Source: Flavisphingomonas formosensis
GTDB taxonomy: Bacteria; Pseudomonadota; Alphaproteobacteria; Sphingomonadales; Sphingomonadaceae
DNA length: 44,476 bases
Assembly: GCF_009755815.1 (NCBI RefSeq)
Contig: NZ_WRPK01000021.1
Span: forward strand, 1 to 44,476
Reading direction: 5' to 3'
Each line of letters starts with the position of its first letter. The first letter of the stretch is position 1. A program made the position numbers and the translations under genes. The notes below the pieces were generated by a model, which did not search any database, had not been told where the DNA came from, and worked only from the letters and a program-made list of their open reading frames with translations. Below, one piece after another: positions 1-7,793 of the stretch.

Positions 1-108
1 CCATAGCGTCTGTGACCCACCCGATCCCATCCCGAACTCGGCCGTGAAACCAGACAGCGCCGATGGTACTATCGCCTAAGCGATGGAAGAGTAGGTCGCC
101 GCCAGGCT
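1..108 (+). rRNA. 5S ribosomal RNA, 3' part
   Basis: The window opens inside a 5S rRNA. The conserved run around CCCGATCCCATCCCGAACTC (positions 21-40), the GATGGTACTAT segment near 62-72 and the closing GTAGGTCGCCGCCAGGCT near 91-108 are all typical of alphaproteobacterial 5S. About the first ten bases lie outside the window. It is the last rRNA of an rrn operon whose 16S and 23S genes must lie to the left. The exact 3' end (107-110) is uncertain. Confidence 0.93.
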
Positions 109-270
109 TTGAAGCCGGCGCATCATATACCCGTTCAACACGAACCCATTTACTCTGTCGTTGGCCTCAGGCGCCGGCGCCGACATCCGTCGGCTTGGCT
201 CTCGCGCCAATAAGGCGCGGCGGCCCTCGGCCTTGCGGAGCTCCGCTCCGTCCTGCGGCCCCATCGTTGG

Positions 271-347
<77 letters not shown>

Positions 348-365
348 ACAGCACACCACACCGCA

Positions 366-397
366 GCGTCTCAGCATATCCCTGAGGCGCTTTTTTT
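366..397 (+). terminator. rho-independent terminator of the rrn/tRNA-fMet operon
   Basis: Stem GCGTCTCAG (366-374) pairs with CTGAGGCGC (382-390), with one G-T wobble and a 7-nt loop. It is followed at once by seven T (391-397). It lies 18 nt after the tRNA and would end the rRNA/tRNA transcript. Confidence 0.9.
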
Positions 398-534
398 ACG
401 TCCGAAACAGTGACTTGGCGCCGTATCGCCATGTCGCGGCACGTCTCGCAGCGTCCCTCCGGATGCTGGGACGTCGATTTGCTTTTGGGGGTGTTCTTGG
501 GGGTAGGGTCTGCTGGCCCGCAGGAGATACCCCC

Positions 535-1769
535 ATGGCGCTCAAGGAACTGGAAGTGCGCTACGCGACCAAGCGCAGTAAGGATTACAAGCTCACCGAC
601 GGCGAGGGCCTGCATCTGCTGGTCCGGCCCAACGGCTCGAAGCTCTGGCGGCTCAAATACCGGTTCGGCGGTAAGGAGAAGCTGCTCTCGTTCGGACCCT
701 ATCCCAGGATCAGCCTGGCCGAGGCGCGGCTGCGCCGCGCACAGGCCAAGCTCGCGCTGGCCGAGGGGAGGGAGCCCGGCGCGAAGCCCGAGAGCAAGGC
801 GGTGAAGACGTTCGAGCAGGCGGCGCGGGCGTGGCATAAGAACCGCGCCGATTCGCTCGATCCCGGGCATGCCTCCCGGCTGCTGCGGCGTCTGGAGCGG
901 GATGTGCTCCCCGCGTTCGGGTCGACGGACCTGCGCGCGGTGACCAGCGCCGACGTGCTGGCGATGATCCGCGGGGTCGAAGCACGCGGTGCGCTCGACG
1001 TGAGCCGCAGGCTCAAGCAACATGTGGGGCAGATCTACCGGTTCGCGATCCCGCAGGGCTGGGCGGACAGGACCCGGCCGCCGCGCTCACCGACTCGCTG
1101 ATGCCGAGGCCGCGGGTCCGGCATATGGCGAGGGTAGGGATGGCCGATCTGCCCAAGCTCGTTCAGGCCATCGATCGCTATGACGGCGACGAGACCGCGA
1201 AGCGCAGGGCGGTCACGCGGGCGGCGCTGCTGTTCACGCTGCTGACCTGGGCGCGGACCAACGAGACGCGGCTTGCGACCTGGGACGAGTTCGAGGGGCT
1301 CGTTACCTCCGAGCCGCTGTGGCGGGTGCCGGCCGCCCGCATGAAGATGGCGCGCGAGCATCTGGTGCCGCTCTCGCGGCAGGTGGTCGCGTTGCTCTCG
1401 ACGCTGCGGACGCACAGCCGGGAAAGCTATGTGTTCGCGGGCGACAAGCTCGGGCAGCCCATCTCTCAGAACACGATGATCTATGGCTGCTACCGCATGG
1501 GCTATCGCGGGCGGCAGACGGTCCGCGGGTTCCGGGCGATCGCCTCTACCTGGGCCAACGAGGCCGAGCTATACCGTCCGGACTGGATCGAGATGGCGCT
1601 TGCCCATGCCGATCGTGACGAGGTGCGCGGCGCCTATAACAGTGCGCTCTACCTCTCGCCCCGCAGGCGCATGCTTCAAGAATGGGCTGACGTCATCGAG
1701 CAGATGATGGACCCTGTTGCATCGCCGGAGCGGGCCGAGCCGCAGAAATTAGCGCATGCAATGGCTTGA
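535..1769 (+). pseudogene. P4-type tyrosine integrase, broken by one frameshift
   Basis: This is a phage P4-type integrase. The N-terminal DUF4102-like arm-binding domain starts MALKELEVRYATKRSKDY, and the family motif LTDGEGLHLLVRPNGSKLW follows. A core-binding domain ends near 1070, and the catalytic domain runs to 1769 (VTRAALLFTLLTWARTNETR, AREHLVPLS, GFRAIASTWANE, LAHADRDEVRGAYN). Reading is interrupted at about 1070-1072. Restoring one G there gives GWADRDPAAALTDSLMPRPRVRH, which joins the two halves smoothly. The start ATG at 535 follows a purine-rich AGGAGATACCCCC. The gene lies directly beside tRNA-fMet, as expected for an element that inserts into tRNA genes. Whether the lost base is a real mutation or a sequencing error cannot be told here. 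If real, the enzyme is dead and the island is fixed. Confidence 0.9.
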
Positions 1770-2148
1770 CCTGGGCCGACAGGAGATTGTCCGGTTTGCA
1801 ATGATCGAAAGGCGAAATCTGCCGTTCGGCAGCCCTGAAGGGTTCCGGGCGCCGGAGGCGTACGGACCCTTCAGGGGAGCGGACTTGCGGCTTCCGGGCA
1901 GTAAAGCACTATCTCATGACCGTCCTTGCTGCATGAACAAACGGCGGCTTTCGGGCTTAAGAGTCGGGCTGGTGAATCACCGCAATTAGGGCGCTTAGCC
2001 GCCGGCAGCTCACGATCCATTTTTCGCCGTTCGGGTGCCTCTTGGTCCTGCCTGAAAGCTGTCGTTAATGCAGCCGGAATAGCTGTTCAGAATTATACGT
2101 CATCCGGCCAAGTCTCGCCATCAGACTCAGCCAGGTAGTATGAACAAT
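1770..2148. other. gene-free stretch with one hairpin
   Basis: I see no convincing gene in these 379 bases between the integrase and the GST. The one clear structure is an inverted repeat with 11-bp perfect arms, CCCTGAAGGGT at 1833-1843 and ACCCTTCAGGG at 1866-1876, with a 22-nt loop and no T tract. The rest may be remnant sequence of the inserted element. The 11-mer AGAGTCGGGCT near 1961 recurs near 6083, in the other gene-poor stretch. Confidence 0.6.
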
Positions 2149-2754
2149 CTACATAGAAGATTGAGGAAGGGTATGTTGCGTGCTCGTCATCGATGGGCGT
2201 GCCTCGAAGCGCTCGAACCATCTCGTAAGCGTGGGTCTTCCGCTTCGCCAATCGCGATCGGGCCAGCGAAAGTCGAGATAGCCGAGGAAGACTGCGACCC
2301 CGATCTCTCCGATCAGCGGATCGGCCCGCAGCCGCTCACTTTCCAGCCGGTCCAGGGTAGCCTCGCGTGCGGCGTGAAAACGTTCCTGCATCGCGGTTGG
2401 GGGCCGATCCGGCGAGTTGCGCTCATCGGCGAAGAGCCGCCCCATCGCGGTCATCGCTCCGTCAGCCAGGCTCTGAAGCAGGAGCGCTCGCCACCGCTCC
2501 GGGCCGTCAACGGGGTGGAGCCGTCGTCCGCAAAGCGCGTCCAGGTAATCGCAGATCACGTCGGACTCGAAGAGCGTGGTCCCGCCCTCAAGCGCGAGTG
2601 TTGGCACCTTGGAAAGCGGGTTGATCACCCGCAAATGCTCGTCCGTCCAGGGATCGATTTCGACGAGCGTCAGTTTGCCCGAGAGGCCGAGCTCATGCGC
2701 CGCCACGCGCACCTTTCGCGCGAAGGGCGAGGTTGGTGCATACCAGAGTTCCAT
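2149..2754 (-). CDS. glutathione S-transferase family protein
   Basis: A 201-residue protein with the length and two-domain layout of cytosolic bacterial GSTs. The thioredoxin-fold N domain opens MELWYAPTSPFARKVRVAA, with a Ser-Pro-Phe at the position of the glutathione-activating residue. NPLSKVPTL with its cis-Pro and the glutathione-binding FESDVICDYLD follow by residue 70. The rest is the helical C domain. GSTs of this type conjugate or reduce electrophiles in the cytoplasm, and the substrate cannot be predicted. It lies upstream of a broken integrase on the opposite strand and near the DUF1223 gene, from which an inverted repeat (2796-2820) separates it. Start ATG at 2754. Confidence 0.9.
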   Translation of the reverse strand: MELWYAPTSPFARKVRVAAHELGLSGKLTLVEIDPWTDEHLRVINPLSKVPTLALEGGTTLFESDVICDYLDALCGRRLHPVDGPERWRALLLQSLADGAMTAMGRLFADERNSPDRPPTAMQERFHAAREATLDRLESERLRADPLIGEIGVAVFLGYLDFRWPDRDWRSGRPTLTRWFERFEARPSMTSTQHTLPQSSM

Positions 2755-2795
2755 ATGTGAGGCTCCTTAGGTCACCCCGTCCGTCTTCGTGTCGA

Positions 2796-2820
2796 ATGCA
2801 GTCCGTTGACGCGACTGCAT
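2796..2820. repeat. inverted repeat between GST and DUF1223 genes
   Basis: Arms ATGCAGTC (2796-2803) and GACTGCAT (2813-2820) are perfect complements with a 9-nt loop. It lies 40 bp downstream of the DUF1223 stop and about 40 bp before the GST start on the same strand. It could be a weak terminator for DUF1223 or an operator for the GST gene. There is no T tract to decide. Confidence 0.45.
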
Positions 2821-2858
2821 CAACATGGTGCGACCCGCCTGCATAGCGCCGGGGGAAC

Positions 2859-3575
2859 TCACAGCCTCGCGGCCGCCACGATCGGACCGCCTTTGCCAGT
2901 CTGGACGAGAACGGCCGTGCGGTAGACCGGGCTGGGGCTGGCCGGTACGGGGAAGGTGGCGACCTTGCCCGACCAGGTGCCGACCGCCTGAAGCTGGCGA
3001 ACGATGTTGCGATGGGGCAGCGTGCGTCCGCCATTCTCGCCGGCGCGGATCGGCACGTTGTTGACGCGGGGATCGAACCGAACGACCCACACCGTTGCCG
3101 GCCTGGCGCCGCCTGCCGCTCCGATCGAGATCCGGCCGCCCGTCAGCGCGATTTGCGGACCGCCCGAGCGCCGGGCGCCTGCGATCGCCGCCTCGAGCTC
3201 CTGTCGGTTGTTGCCGACGATCGTCTGCCGTCCGCCATTGATGACCATCTGCGGCGTCGCGACCTGTCCGCGGCCGGCGCTGCGGGCATAGTCGCACTGC
3301 CGCGCCGTGAACTGCGGGCGAGCGAACGTGTCCTTCCAGCCAAGCTGGTCCCAGTAGGTGACCGCGAAGGAAAGCGGGATGACGTCCGGTCGGTCGGCGA
3401 TCGCGTTGAGATTCGCGTTGGCGGGCGGGCAGGAGGAGCAGCCCTGGCTCTGATAGAGCTCGACCACAACGGGCGAACCGGAGGCTGAGGCTGGAAACGC
3501 CGGCATCGCGAAAAGGCTGACGGCACCGGCGGCCGCCAAAGAGAAGGTGGCTGCGATCCAGTGTCGGCTTGGCAT
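2859..3575 (-). CDS. DUF1223 family thioredoxin-like secreted protein
   Basis: 238 residues. An N-terminal signal sequence (about residues 1-31, hydrophobic core LAAAGAVSLFAMPAF) suggests export to the periplasm. Next come VVVELYQSQGCSSCPPANANL with a CxxC pair (GCSSCPP), the conserved PLSFAVTYWDQLGW block, and TPQMVINGG near residue 110. These are the signatures of the DUF1223 family, a thioredoxin-fold group of unknown activity; the CxxC suggests a redox role. An ECF-type promoter (3612-3637) sits about 37 bp upstream of the start codon. The gene is divergent from the DoxX genes, and I place it in the same stress module as DoxX, the CMD protein and the MXKDX protein. Confidence 0.9.
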   Translation of the reverse strand: MPSRHWIAATFSLAAAGAVSLFAMPAFPASASGSPVVVELYQSQGCSSCPPANANLNAIADRPDVIPLSFAVTYWDQLGWKDTFARPQFTARQCDYARSAGRGQVATPQMVINGGRQTIVGNNRQELEAAIAGARRSGGPQIALTGGRISIGAAGGARPATVWVVRFDPRVNNVPIRAGENGGRTLPHRNIVRQLQAVGTWSGKVATFPVPASPSPVYRTAVLVQTGKGGPIVAAARL

Positions 3576-3611
3576 AACAGGCTCCGTTTGGGTTCGGTTG
3601 ACTCTTCAACC

Positions 3612-3637
3612 TACGCCGGCCGATGTCGCCCAGTTAC
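3612..3637 (-). promoter_or_regulatory. ECF-type promoter for the DUF1223 gene
   Basis: Read on the minus strand: GTAACT (3637 to 3632), exactly 16 nt, then CGTA (3615 to 3612). It matches the other three promoters of this module in both boxes and spacing. The transcript would begin about 30 nt before the ATG at 3575. Confidence 0.65.
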
Positions 3638-3663
3638 AGTCGGGAAGGTTCCCTCAATGCGGT

Positions 3664-3689
3664 GTAACCGCGATTACGCTCGCCCCGTA
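3664..3689 (+). promoter_or_regulatory. ECF-type promoter for the DoxX genes
   Basis: GTAACC (3664-3669), 16 nt, CGTA (3686-3689). It is divergent from and about 27 bp away from the DUF1223 promoter. The expected transcription start falls only a few bases before the likely DoxX start at 3698, so the leader would be very short. The A of CGTA is also the first base of an ATG at 3689, which argues against that ATG as the start. Confidence 0.65.
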
Positions 3690-3697
3690 TGGCAGGC

Positions 3698-4194
3698 ATG
3701 GTCCACCTCTCCACCGTCTATTCACGCCTCCTGCGACCCACGCAGTCGTTGGTGGGCGCTGCCGCTTCGCGCCTCATCGGCCTCGGCTTCCTGTTTCACG
3801 GCTATGCGAAGCTGAGCCCATGGGCCGGACAAGTTCGGCCACATCCTCGCCAGGCTGCACATGCCCGTTCCCGACCTGCTCACATGGCTTACGACCGTGA
3901 CCGAGCTCTCCGGCGGGCTCGCCATCCTGACCGGCCCCTCGTGCCCCTCGCGGCTCTGCCGATGGCCTTCGTACTTCTGGTCGCGATCGTCACCGTCCAC
4001 CTTCCCAACGGGTTCGACGGCATCAAGCTGATGGAGTTCGCGTCCAACGGCACGTCAAGTTCGGCAAGCCCGGTTTCGAGACCGACCTCGCCTATCTGGC
4101 AGGGCTCGCGGCCCTCGCACTTGGCGGTGACGGTCCGCTTTCCGTCGATCGGCTGCTCCGCCGCCGCGTCGACTCCGCCCATCACCAAAACTGA
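3698..4194 (+). pseudogene. DoxX family membrane protein, broken by three frameshifts
   Basis: It is the first of two tandem DoxX genes. Segments matching the intact neighbour at 4211 lie in alternating frames. RLIGLGFLFHGYAKLSPWAG is in one frame and KFGHILARLHMPVPDLLTWL in the next. Then PLVPLAALPMAFVLLVAIV with TVHLPNGFDGIKLMEF returns to the first frame, and HVKFGKPGFETDLAYLAGL is shifted again, ending at TGA 4192-4194. The breaks lie near 3826-3830 (GG), 3934-3938 (CCCC) and 4050, and each needs one base added back. Reading straight through the breaks gives a long artificial fusion with the next gene. DoxX proteins are four-helix membrane proteins tied to sulfur and oxidative stress metabolism. 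Confidence 0.85.
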
Positions 4195-4210
4195 CAAGGA
4201 TCGCTCGACG

Positions 4211-4708
4211 ATGACAGCTTTGTTCAAGAAACTCGCGGTTTCGCCGCTTCCGATTGCTGCGGGATGGTATGCTATCCCGCTGCGTCTCATCGTCGGCTAC
4301 GGCTTTTTCACGCATGGATGGGCCAAGCTCGCGCGAGGACCGGACAATTTCGGCGGGATCTTACACGCCATGGGGATGCCGGCGGCCGACCTGCTGAGCT
4401 GGGCGACCGTGGTGGTGGAGCTCGTCGGCGGGCTGATGATCCTCGCGGGCGCGCTGGTGCCGCTCATCACGGTGCCGATGATCGTGGTTCTGCTCGTCGC
4501 CATCTTCACCGTCCATCTTCCGAACGGCTTCAGCTCGATCAAGCTGATGTCCTACGACGCGACCGGCGCGCATTTCGGACAGCCGGGCTACGAGACCGAT
4601 CTGCTCTATATCGCCGGTCTGGTCGCGTTGTGTATCGGCGGGGCCGGTCCCCTGTCGGTCGATGAGCGTCTTCGCGCGAAGCGCGATGTCGAGAATGGAA
4701 CGGGCTGA
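4211..4708 (+). CDS. DoxX family membrane protein
   Basis: 165 residues with the four hydrophobic segments of DoxX proteins. Recognisable blocks are PLRLIVGYGFFTHGWAKL, the following FGGILHAMGMPAADLLSW, the VELVGGLMILAGALVPLI segment, and HLPNGFSSIKLM before a last hydrophobic stretch. The start ATG at 4211 lies 16 bp after the stop of the broken paralogue, so the two form a tandem duplication driven by one promoter at 3664. DoxX proteins act in the inner membrane. In various bacteria they work with thiol and sulfur redox partners, but I cannot assign a substrate. This copy is intact, so loss of the upstream one may be tolerated. Confidence 0.9.
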   Translation: MTALFKKLAVSPLPIAAGWYAIPLRLIVGYGFFTHGWAKLARGPDNFGGILHAMGMPAADLLSWATVVVELVGGLMILAGALVPLITVPMIVVLLVAIFTVHLPNGFSSIKLMSYDATGAHFGQPGYETDLLYIAGLVALCIGGAGPLSVDERLRAKRDVENGTG

Positions 4709-4815
4709 ACGTGCGGCCCGCTGTGATCGGGCATGCTCGCTGAGCCTCACCCGGCGGTTAAAGGCCAGCCCGCCTAGCGGGCCGGCCAACTGCTTTCATC
4801 AGTCTCCCTGCCGGC

Positions 4816-5116
4816 TCAGAACAGGTGCGTTCCGTGGGTGATAGCCCCGCCGGCGCGGATCGCCGCGGCAACCGTCGCCGCTTCCGCGAGCTGCGCATCG
4901 GTCGCGCCCGCCTCGCGGGCCTGCTTGTTGTGGATCTCAATGCAGTAGACGCACTGCATCGTGAGCGCGACGGCGACCGCGATGAGCTGCTTGTTGAGAG
5001 CGGAGATCTCGCCGTCCTTGAACACGGCTTTGTCGAACTCCCAGAACGCCTTCATCGCGTCGGGCGGCCCCTGCGTCCAGGCTCTTCAGGTTCTTGAGCT
5101 TACCCATGTCGTGCAT
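4816..5116 (-). pseudogene. carboxymuconolactone decarboxylase / AhpD family protein, one frameshift
   Basis: A short AhpD-like protein of about 100 residues. The N-terminal part MHDMGKLKNLKSLDAG (from ATG 5116) and the rest, MKAFWEFDKAVFKDG through MQCVYCIEIHNKQAREAG, lie in different frames. The break is in a run of four C (5068-5071 on the plus strand). Removing one base gives a continuous LDAGPPDAMKAFWEF. The CVYC pair followed by a His is the AhpD/CMD redox motif, as in small peroxidase-linked proteins. It ends at TGA 4816. Its own ECF-type promoter is at 5202-5227. It may be a real pseudogene or a homopolymer sequencing error. Confidence 0.8.
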
Positions 5117-5201
5117 GTCGCGTTCCTCGTCGCAATTCGCGGAGTGCTGGTCGGGCGGCGAACAAGAATTGGTCGCCGCTCCTTGGTCCAGCAAAGTGAC
5201 A

Positions 5202-5227
5202 TACGGGCGGCGATCGCTGGCGGTTAC
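5202..5227 (-). promoter_or_regulatory. ECF-type promoter for the AhpD/CMD gene
   Basis: On the minus strand: GTAACC (5227 to 5222), 16 nt, CGTA (5205 to 5202). It has the same boxes and spacing as the promoters at 3612 and 3664. The leader to the start codon at 5116 would be about 80 nt. Confidence 0.65.
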
Positions 5228-5300
5228 AGGCGCGAGGGCGGCTGCGCGGCCGGCTCCGGAGCCGCAGTCAACGCCTCCGAAACTTCAAACGGAGTCCGGT

Positions 5301-5326
5301 GTAACCGATCGGGGGCGGCCTGCGGA
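5301..5326 (+). promoter_or_regulatory. ECF-type promoter for the MXKDX gene
   Basis: GTAACC (5301-5306), 16 nt, CGGA (5323-5326). It is divergent from the promoter at 5202-5227, forming a second back-to-back pair in a 344-bp gene-free stretch (5117-5460). The leader to the MXKDX start at 5461 would be about 130 nt. Confidence 0.6.
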
Positions 5327-5460
5327 TGGGCAGCAGGACGCGGCTTGCTTCTCCCGCAAGACCCCCAACCCCTGAACCGGGGACAGGTCGCGTCCGCCAT
5401 GCCCGCCGCACCTCTCGTGGCAGGCATCCGACGAAACACTCACCATACAAGGATATTCCC

Positions 5461-5721
5461 ATGCGCACGATCATGATGGTTGCCCTGTCCACCTTGGCGC
5501 TTGGCGCTGCGGTTCCTGCCGTCGCTCAGGACGCAATGGCCTCCCAAGACAAGATGGCATCGCACGGCCAGATGGCCGCCCAGGACCGTATGGCCTCGGA
5601 CAAGAAGTCGCCCGGCGCAATGAAGAAGTCCTCGGCGCATGGCGCGATGGCGCACGAGGGGGCGATGAAAGCCCATTCCGACAAGATGAAGCGCGACGCC
5701 ATGATGAGCGCCGGCCACTGA
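5461..5721 (+). CDS. MXKDX-repeat small secreted protein
   Basis: 86 residues. A signal peptide (MRTIMMVALSTLALGAAVPA, cut near VAQ-DA) is followed by a Met/Lys/His-rich low-complexity tail of imperfect short units such as DAMAS, DKMAS, GQMAA, DRMAS, GAMKK and DKMKR. This is the pattern of the pentapeptide MXKDX-repeat family of small periplasmic proteins. Their function is not known. The many Met and His could bind metal, which is an inference only. The start ATG 5461 follows AAGGATATTCCC. It is preceded by an ECF-type promoter and followed by a strong hairpin, then a cytochrome b gene. Confidence 0.85.
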   Translation: MRTIMMVALSTLALGAAVPAVAQDAMASQDKMASHGQMAAQDRMASDKKSPGAMKKSSAHGAMAHEGAMKAHSDKMKRDAMMSAGH

Positions 5722-5729
5722 TCGGCGTC

Positions 5730-5759
5730 CGGGGCGCCGTGCCCTGTACCGGCGCCCCG
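5730..5759 (+). terminator. GC-rich hairpin after the MXKDX gene
   Basis: Arms CGGGGCGCCG (5730-5739) and CGGCGCCCCG (5750-5759) are perfect 10-bp complements with a 10-nt loop, 8 bp after the stop codon. No T tract follows, so it may be a weak terminator or an mRNA-stabilising hairpin that separates MXKDX from cytochrome b expression. Confidence 0.55.
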
Positions 5760-5776
5760 CAACCTCGGAGCGACTG

Positions 5777-5944
5777 ATGGCTTCCCAACCGATCGACCCG
5801 CCTTCCGCGGGCGGCGACCTCATCTATCGCCAGCGCCGCCCCGTGCGTGCCTGGCACTGGCTCAATGCGCTCGCGGTGGTTGTCCTGCTGATGAGCGGCA
5901 TGATGATCTTCTCGGCTCCTCCAAAAGCTGTTGTTTTAACTTAG
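5777..5944 (+). pseudogene. cytochrome b (b561/Ni-Fe-hydrogenase type), truncated after about 47 residues
   Basis: The start MASQPIDPPSAGGDLIYRQ is followed by RRPVRAWHWLNALAVVVLLM and SGMMIFSA. This is the first helix of di-haem cytochrome b561-type proteins, with the haem-ligand His in RAWHWLNA. Intact family members continue with a second haem helix after roughly MIFxAHPxLYWG. Here homology ends abruptly near 5916 and a few unrelated codons lead to TAG at 5944. No remaining part of the gene is seen downstream. I take this as the left junction of the inserted catabolic region, which cut the stress module. Confidence 0.8.
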
Positions 5945-6397
5945 AAAAATTGCCCAATAAGGTCGGCAACCCGGTTCACAACCCGGTTTTGCAGGCAGAT
6001 AAATTGCGGCCAAGCGTGGATTTTTGCGGACGGATTGTCTGTTGGAGCCATAACGCCCTTTCTGCTTGGCACGGGTGTTTGAGAGTCGGGCTATCGAAGC
6101 TTGTAACTCTCACCAGATGGCGATTCCTCGTCCATCTGCACGGCAAACTATTCATAAAGCTCAATGTAGCGCACTGACATGGCCTCATGCGCTGCAGCGA
6201 GTTCTCAGACTATCCGGCGCGACAGCTGGCAGCACATGATCATGGCCTCGGGTGTCGAAACCCATCCCAATCTTGCGCAGATGGCTTGCCAGACGGTGCG
6301 GTTGCTGCGCGGCGATATCTAGCCCGAGCAGTTCATGACGCGTCCGGGCGAGGATGACGGATTCTTCGACGCACAGCATCGCCCGGACGGCGCGGGG
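5917..6397. other. gene-poor junction sequence at the left edge of the catabolic region
   Basis: This 481-bp stretch lies between truncated cytochrome b and pntB, and its left half is clearly more AT-rich than its surroundings. It holds a 10-bp direct repeat, CAACCCGGTT at 5967-5976 and again at 5979-5988. It also holds a 10-bp inverted repeat, CGTCCGGGCG at 6341-6350 with CGCCCGGACG at 6380-6389. On the plus strand, translation around 6205-6330 gives a protein-like string (MIMASGVETHPNLAQMA then QTVRLLRGDI before a TAG). It may be the remnant of a gene, but I do not recognise it. No transposase is visible. Confidence 0.5.
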
Positions 6398-7792
6398 TCA
6401 GTGGCCTGTGCCGCCGCCGGCAAGCTCCTTCACCATGTCGGCGGTGACCGCCTTGGCGTCGCCGAACAGCATCTGGGTGTTCGGATTATAGTAGATGGGG
6501 TTGTCGATGCCGGCGAAGCCCGCATTCATGCTGCGCTTGATCACGAACACCGTCTTGGCCTTGTCCGCCTCGATGATGGGCATGCCCGCGATGAGGCTCT
6601 TCGGGTCGTCGCGCGCCGAGGGGTTCACCGTGTCGTTGGCGCCGATGATCAGCGCCACGTCGGTCTGCGGCAGCTCGGGATTGATGTCCTCGAGCTCGAC
6701 GAGCTGTTCATAGGGCACGTTCGCCTCGGCGAGCAGCACGTTCATATGGCCCGGCATGCGGCCCGCGACCGGATGGATCGCGAACTTCACGTCGACCTTC
6801 TTCTTGGTCAGCGCCTGGTAGAGCTCGCTCACCTTGTGCTGTGCCTGGGCGACCGCCATGCCGTAGCCGGGGATGATCACGACGCTGTCCGCATTCTCCA
6901 GCACCATCGCGGCCTCCTCGGCCGAGGCCGAGCGCACCGGGCGATCGTCCTTGCCGCCGGCGGAGCCCGCGGCGAGCGTCCCGAAGCCGCCGAACATCAC
7001 ATTGGCGAAGGAGCGGTTCATCGCGCGGCACATGATCACCGCGAGGATGAAGCCCGACGCGCCGTCCAGCGCGCCCGCCACGATCAGCAGCTTGTTGCCG
7101 AGCGCGAAACCCATCGCGCTGGCCGCGAGGCCGGCGTAGCTGTTGAGCAGCGCGATCACGGTCGGCATGTCCGCGCCGCCGATCGGGATCACCAGCAGGA
7201 TGCCGAACAGCAGCGCCAGGCCGACGAAGAGCGGGAACAGGGCGGTGTTGGTCGGCGCGAAGACCAGCGTGACCGCAACGCCGAGCGCCGCCGCCGCGAT
7301 CAGCGCGTTCACCACCCGCTGCCCGCCGAAGACGATCGGGCGGGTCGGCATGATCTCCTGTAGCTTGGCGAAGGCGATGACGCTGGCGGTGCAGGTGAGG
7401 AAACCGAGCAGCATCTCGAGCATCAGCGCCCAGAAGACGAAGCTGCCCGGCGCCGCGGTGTGCGCATATTTATAATATTCGGCGGCGCCGATCAGGCCGA
7501 CGGCGAGCGCGCCGAAGGCGTGGCTGATCGCGGTCCGCTGCGGGATCGCGGTCATCGGCATCAGATAGGCCATCGGTACGCCGACGACCGTGCCGATCGC
7601 CATCGCGATGAGGATCAGGTTATAGTCGACGATCTCGTGATGGACGAGCGTGCCGATGATCGCGATCACCATGCCGATCTCGCCGGCCCGCACGCCGCGG
7701 CGCGCGGTCGACGGATGGCTCATCCACATCAGCGCCAGGATGAACAGCGCGCAGGTGGCGATCAGCGAAAGCTGGACGATGAGCTGTTCCAT
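6398..7792 (-). CDS. pntB: NAD(P) transhydrogenase subunit beta
   Basis: 464 residues, matching PntB of proton-translocating transhydrogenase (E. coli about 462). The N-terminal two thirds are membrane helices (dII) that carry the proton path. From about residue 290 the NADP(H)-binding dIII domain follows, with VVIIPGYGMAVAQAQ, HPVAGRMPGHMNVLLAEANV and GANDTVNP. The complex uses the proton gradient to transfer hydride from NADH to NADP+, supplying NADPH. The start lies 1 bp after the pntAB stop. The gene for the NAD(H)-binding soluble subunit is not present here. Placed downstream of a P450 in one apparent operon, it may supply reducing power for catabolism. Confidence 0.95.
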   Translation of the reverse strand: MEQLIVQLSLIATCALFILALMWMSHPSTARRGVRAGEIGMVIAIIGTLVHHEIVDYNLILIAMAIGTVVGVPMAYLMPMTAIPQRTAISHAFGALAVGLIGAAEYYKYAHTAAPGSFVFWALMLEMLLGFLTCTASVIAFAKLQEIMPTRPIVFGGQRVVNALIAAAALGVAVTLVFAPTNTALFPLFVGLALLFGILLVIPIGGADMPTVIALLNSYAGLAASAMGFALGNKLLIVAGALDGASGFILAVIMCRAMNRSFANVMFGGFGTLAAGSAGGKDDRPVRSASAEEAAMVLENADSVVIIPGYGMAVAQAQHKVSELYQALTKKKVDVKFAIHPVAGRMPGHMNVLLAEANVPYEQLVELEDINPELPQTDVALIIGANDTVNPSARDDPKSLIAGMPIIEADKAKTVFVIKRSMNAGFAGIDNPIYYNPNTQMLFGDAKAVTADMVKELAGGGTGH

Positions 7793-7793
7793 C

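Noticed and set aside
3597-3610. GTTGA-N4-TCAAC upstream of DUF1223, looking like the cluster operator
   Set aside because: The arms are in the opposite order and the spacer is 4 not 6, and it lies in the resident flank; probably unrelated.
3689-4708. One 339-residue double-DoxX protein
   Set aside because: The middle part is out-of-frame nonsense between two DoxX copies; the first copy is broken and the second is a separate gene starting at 4211.
6185-6379. A 64-residue minus-strand open frame after pntB and a protein-like string on the plus strand
   Set aside because: No recognisable family; perhaps a remnant, but not supported as a gene.
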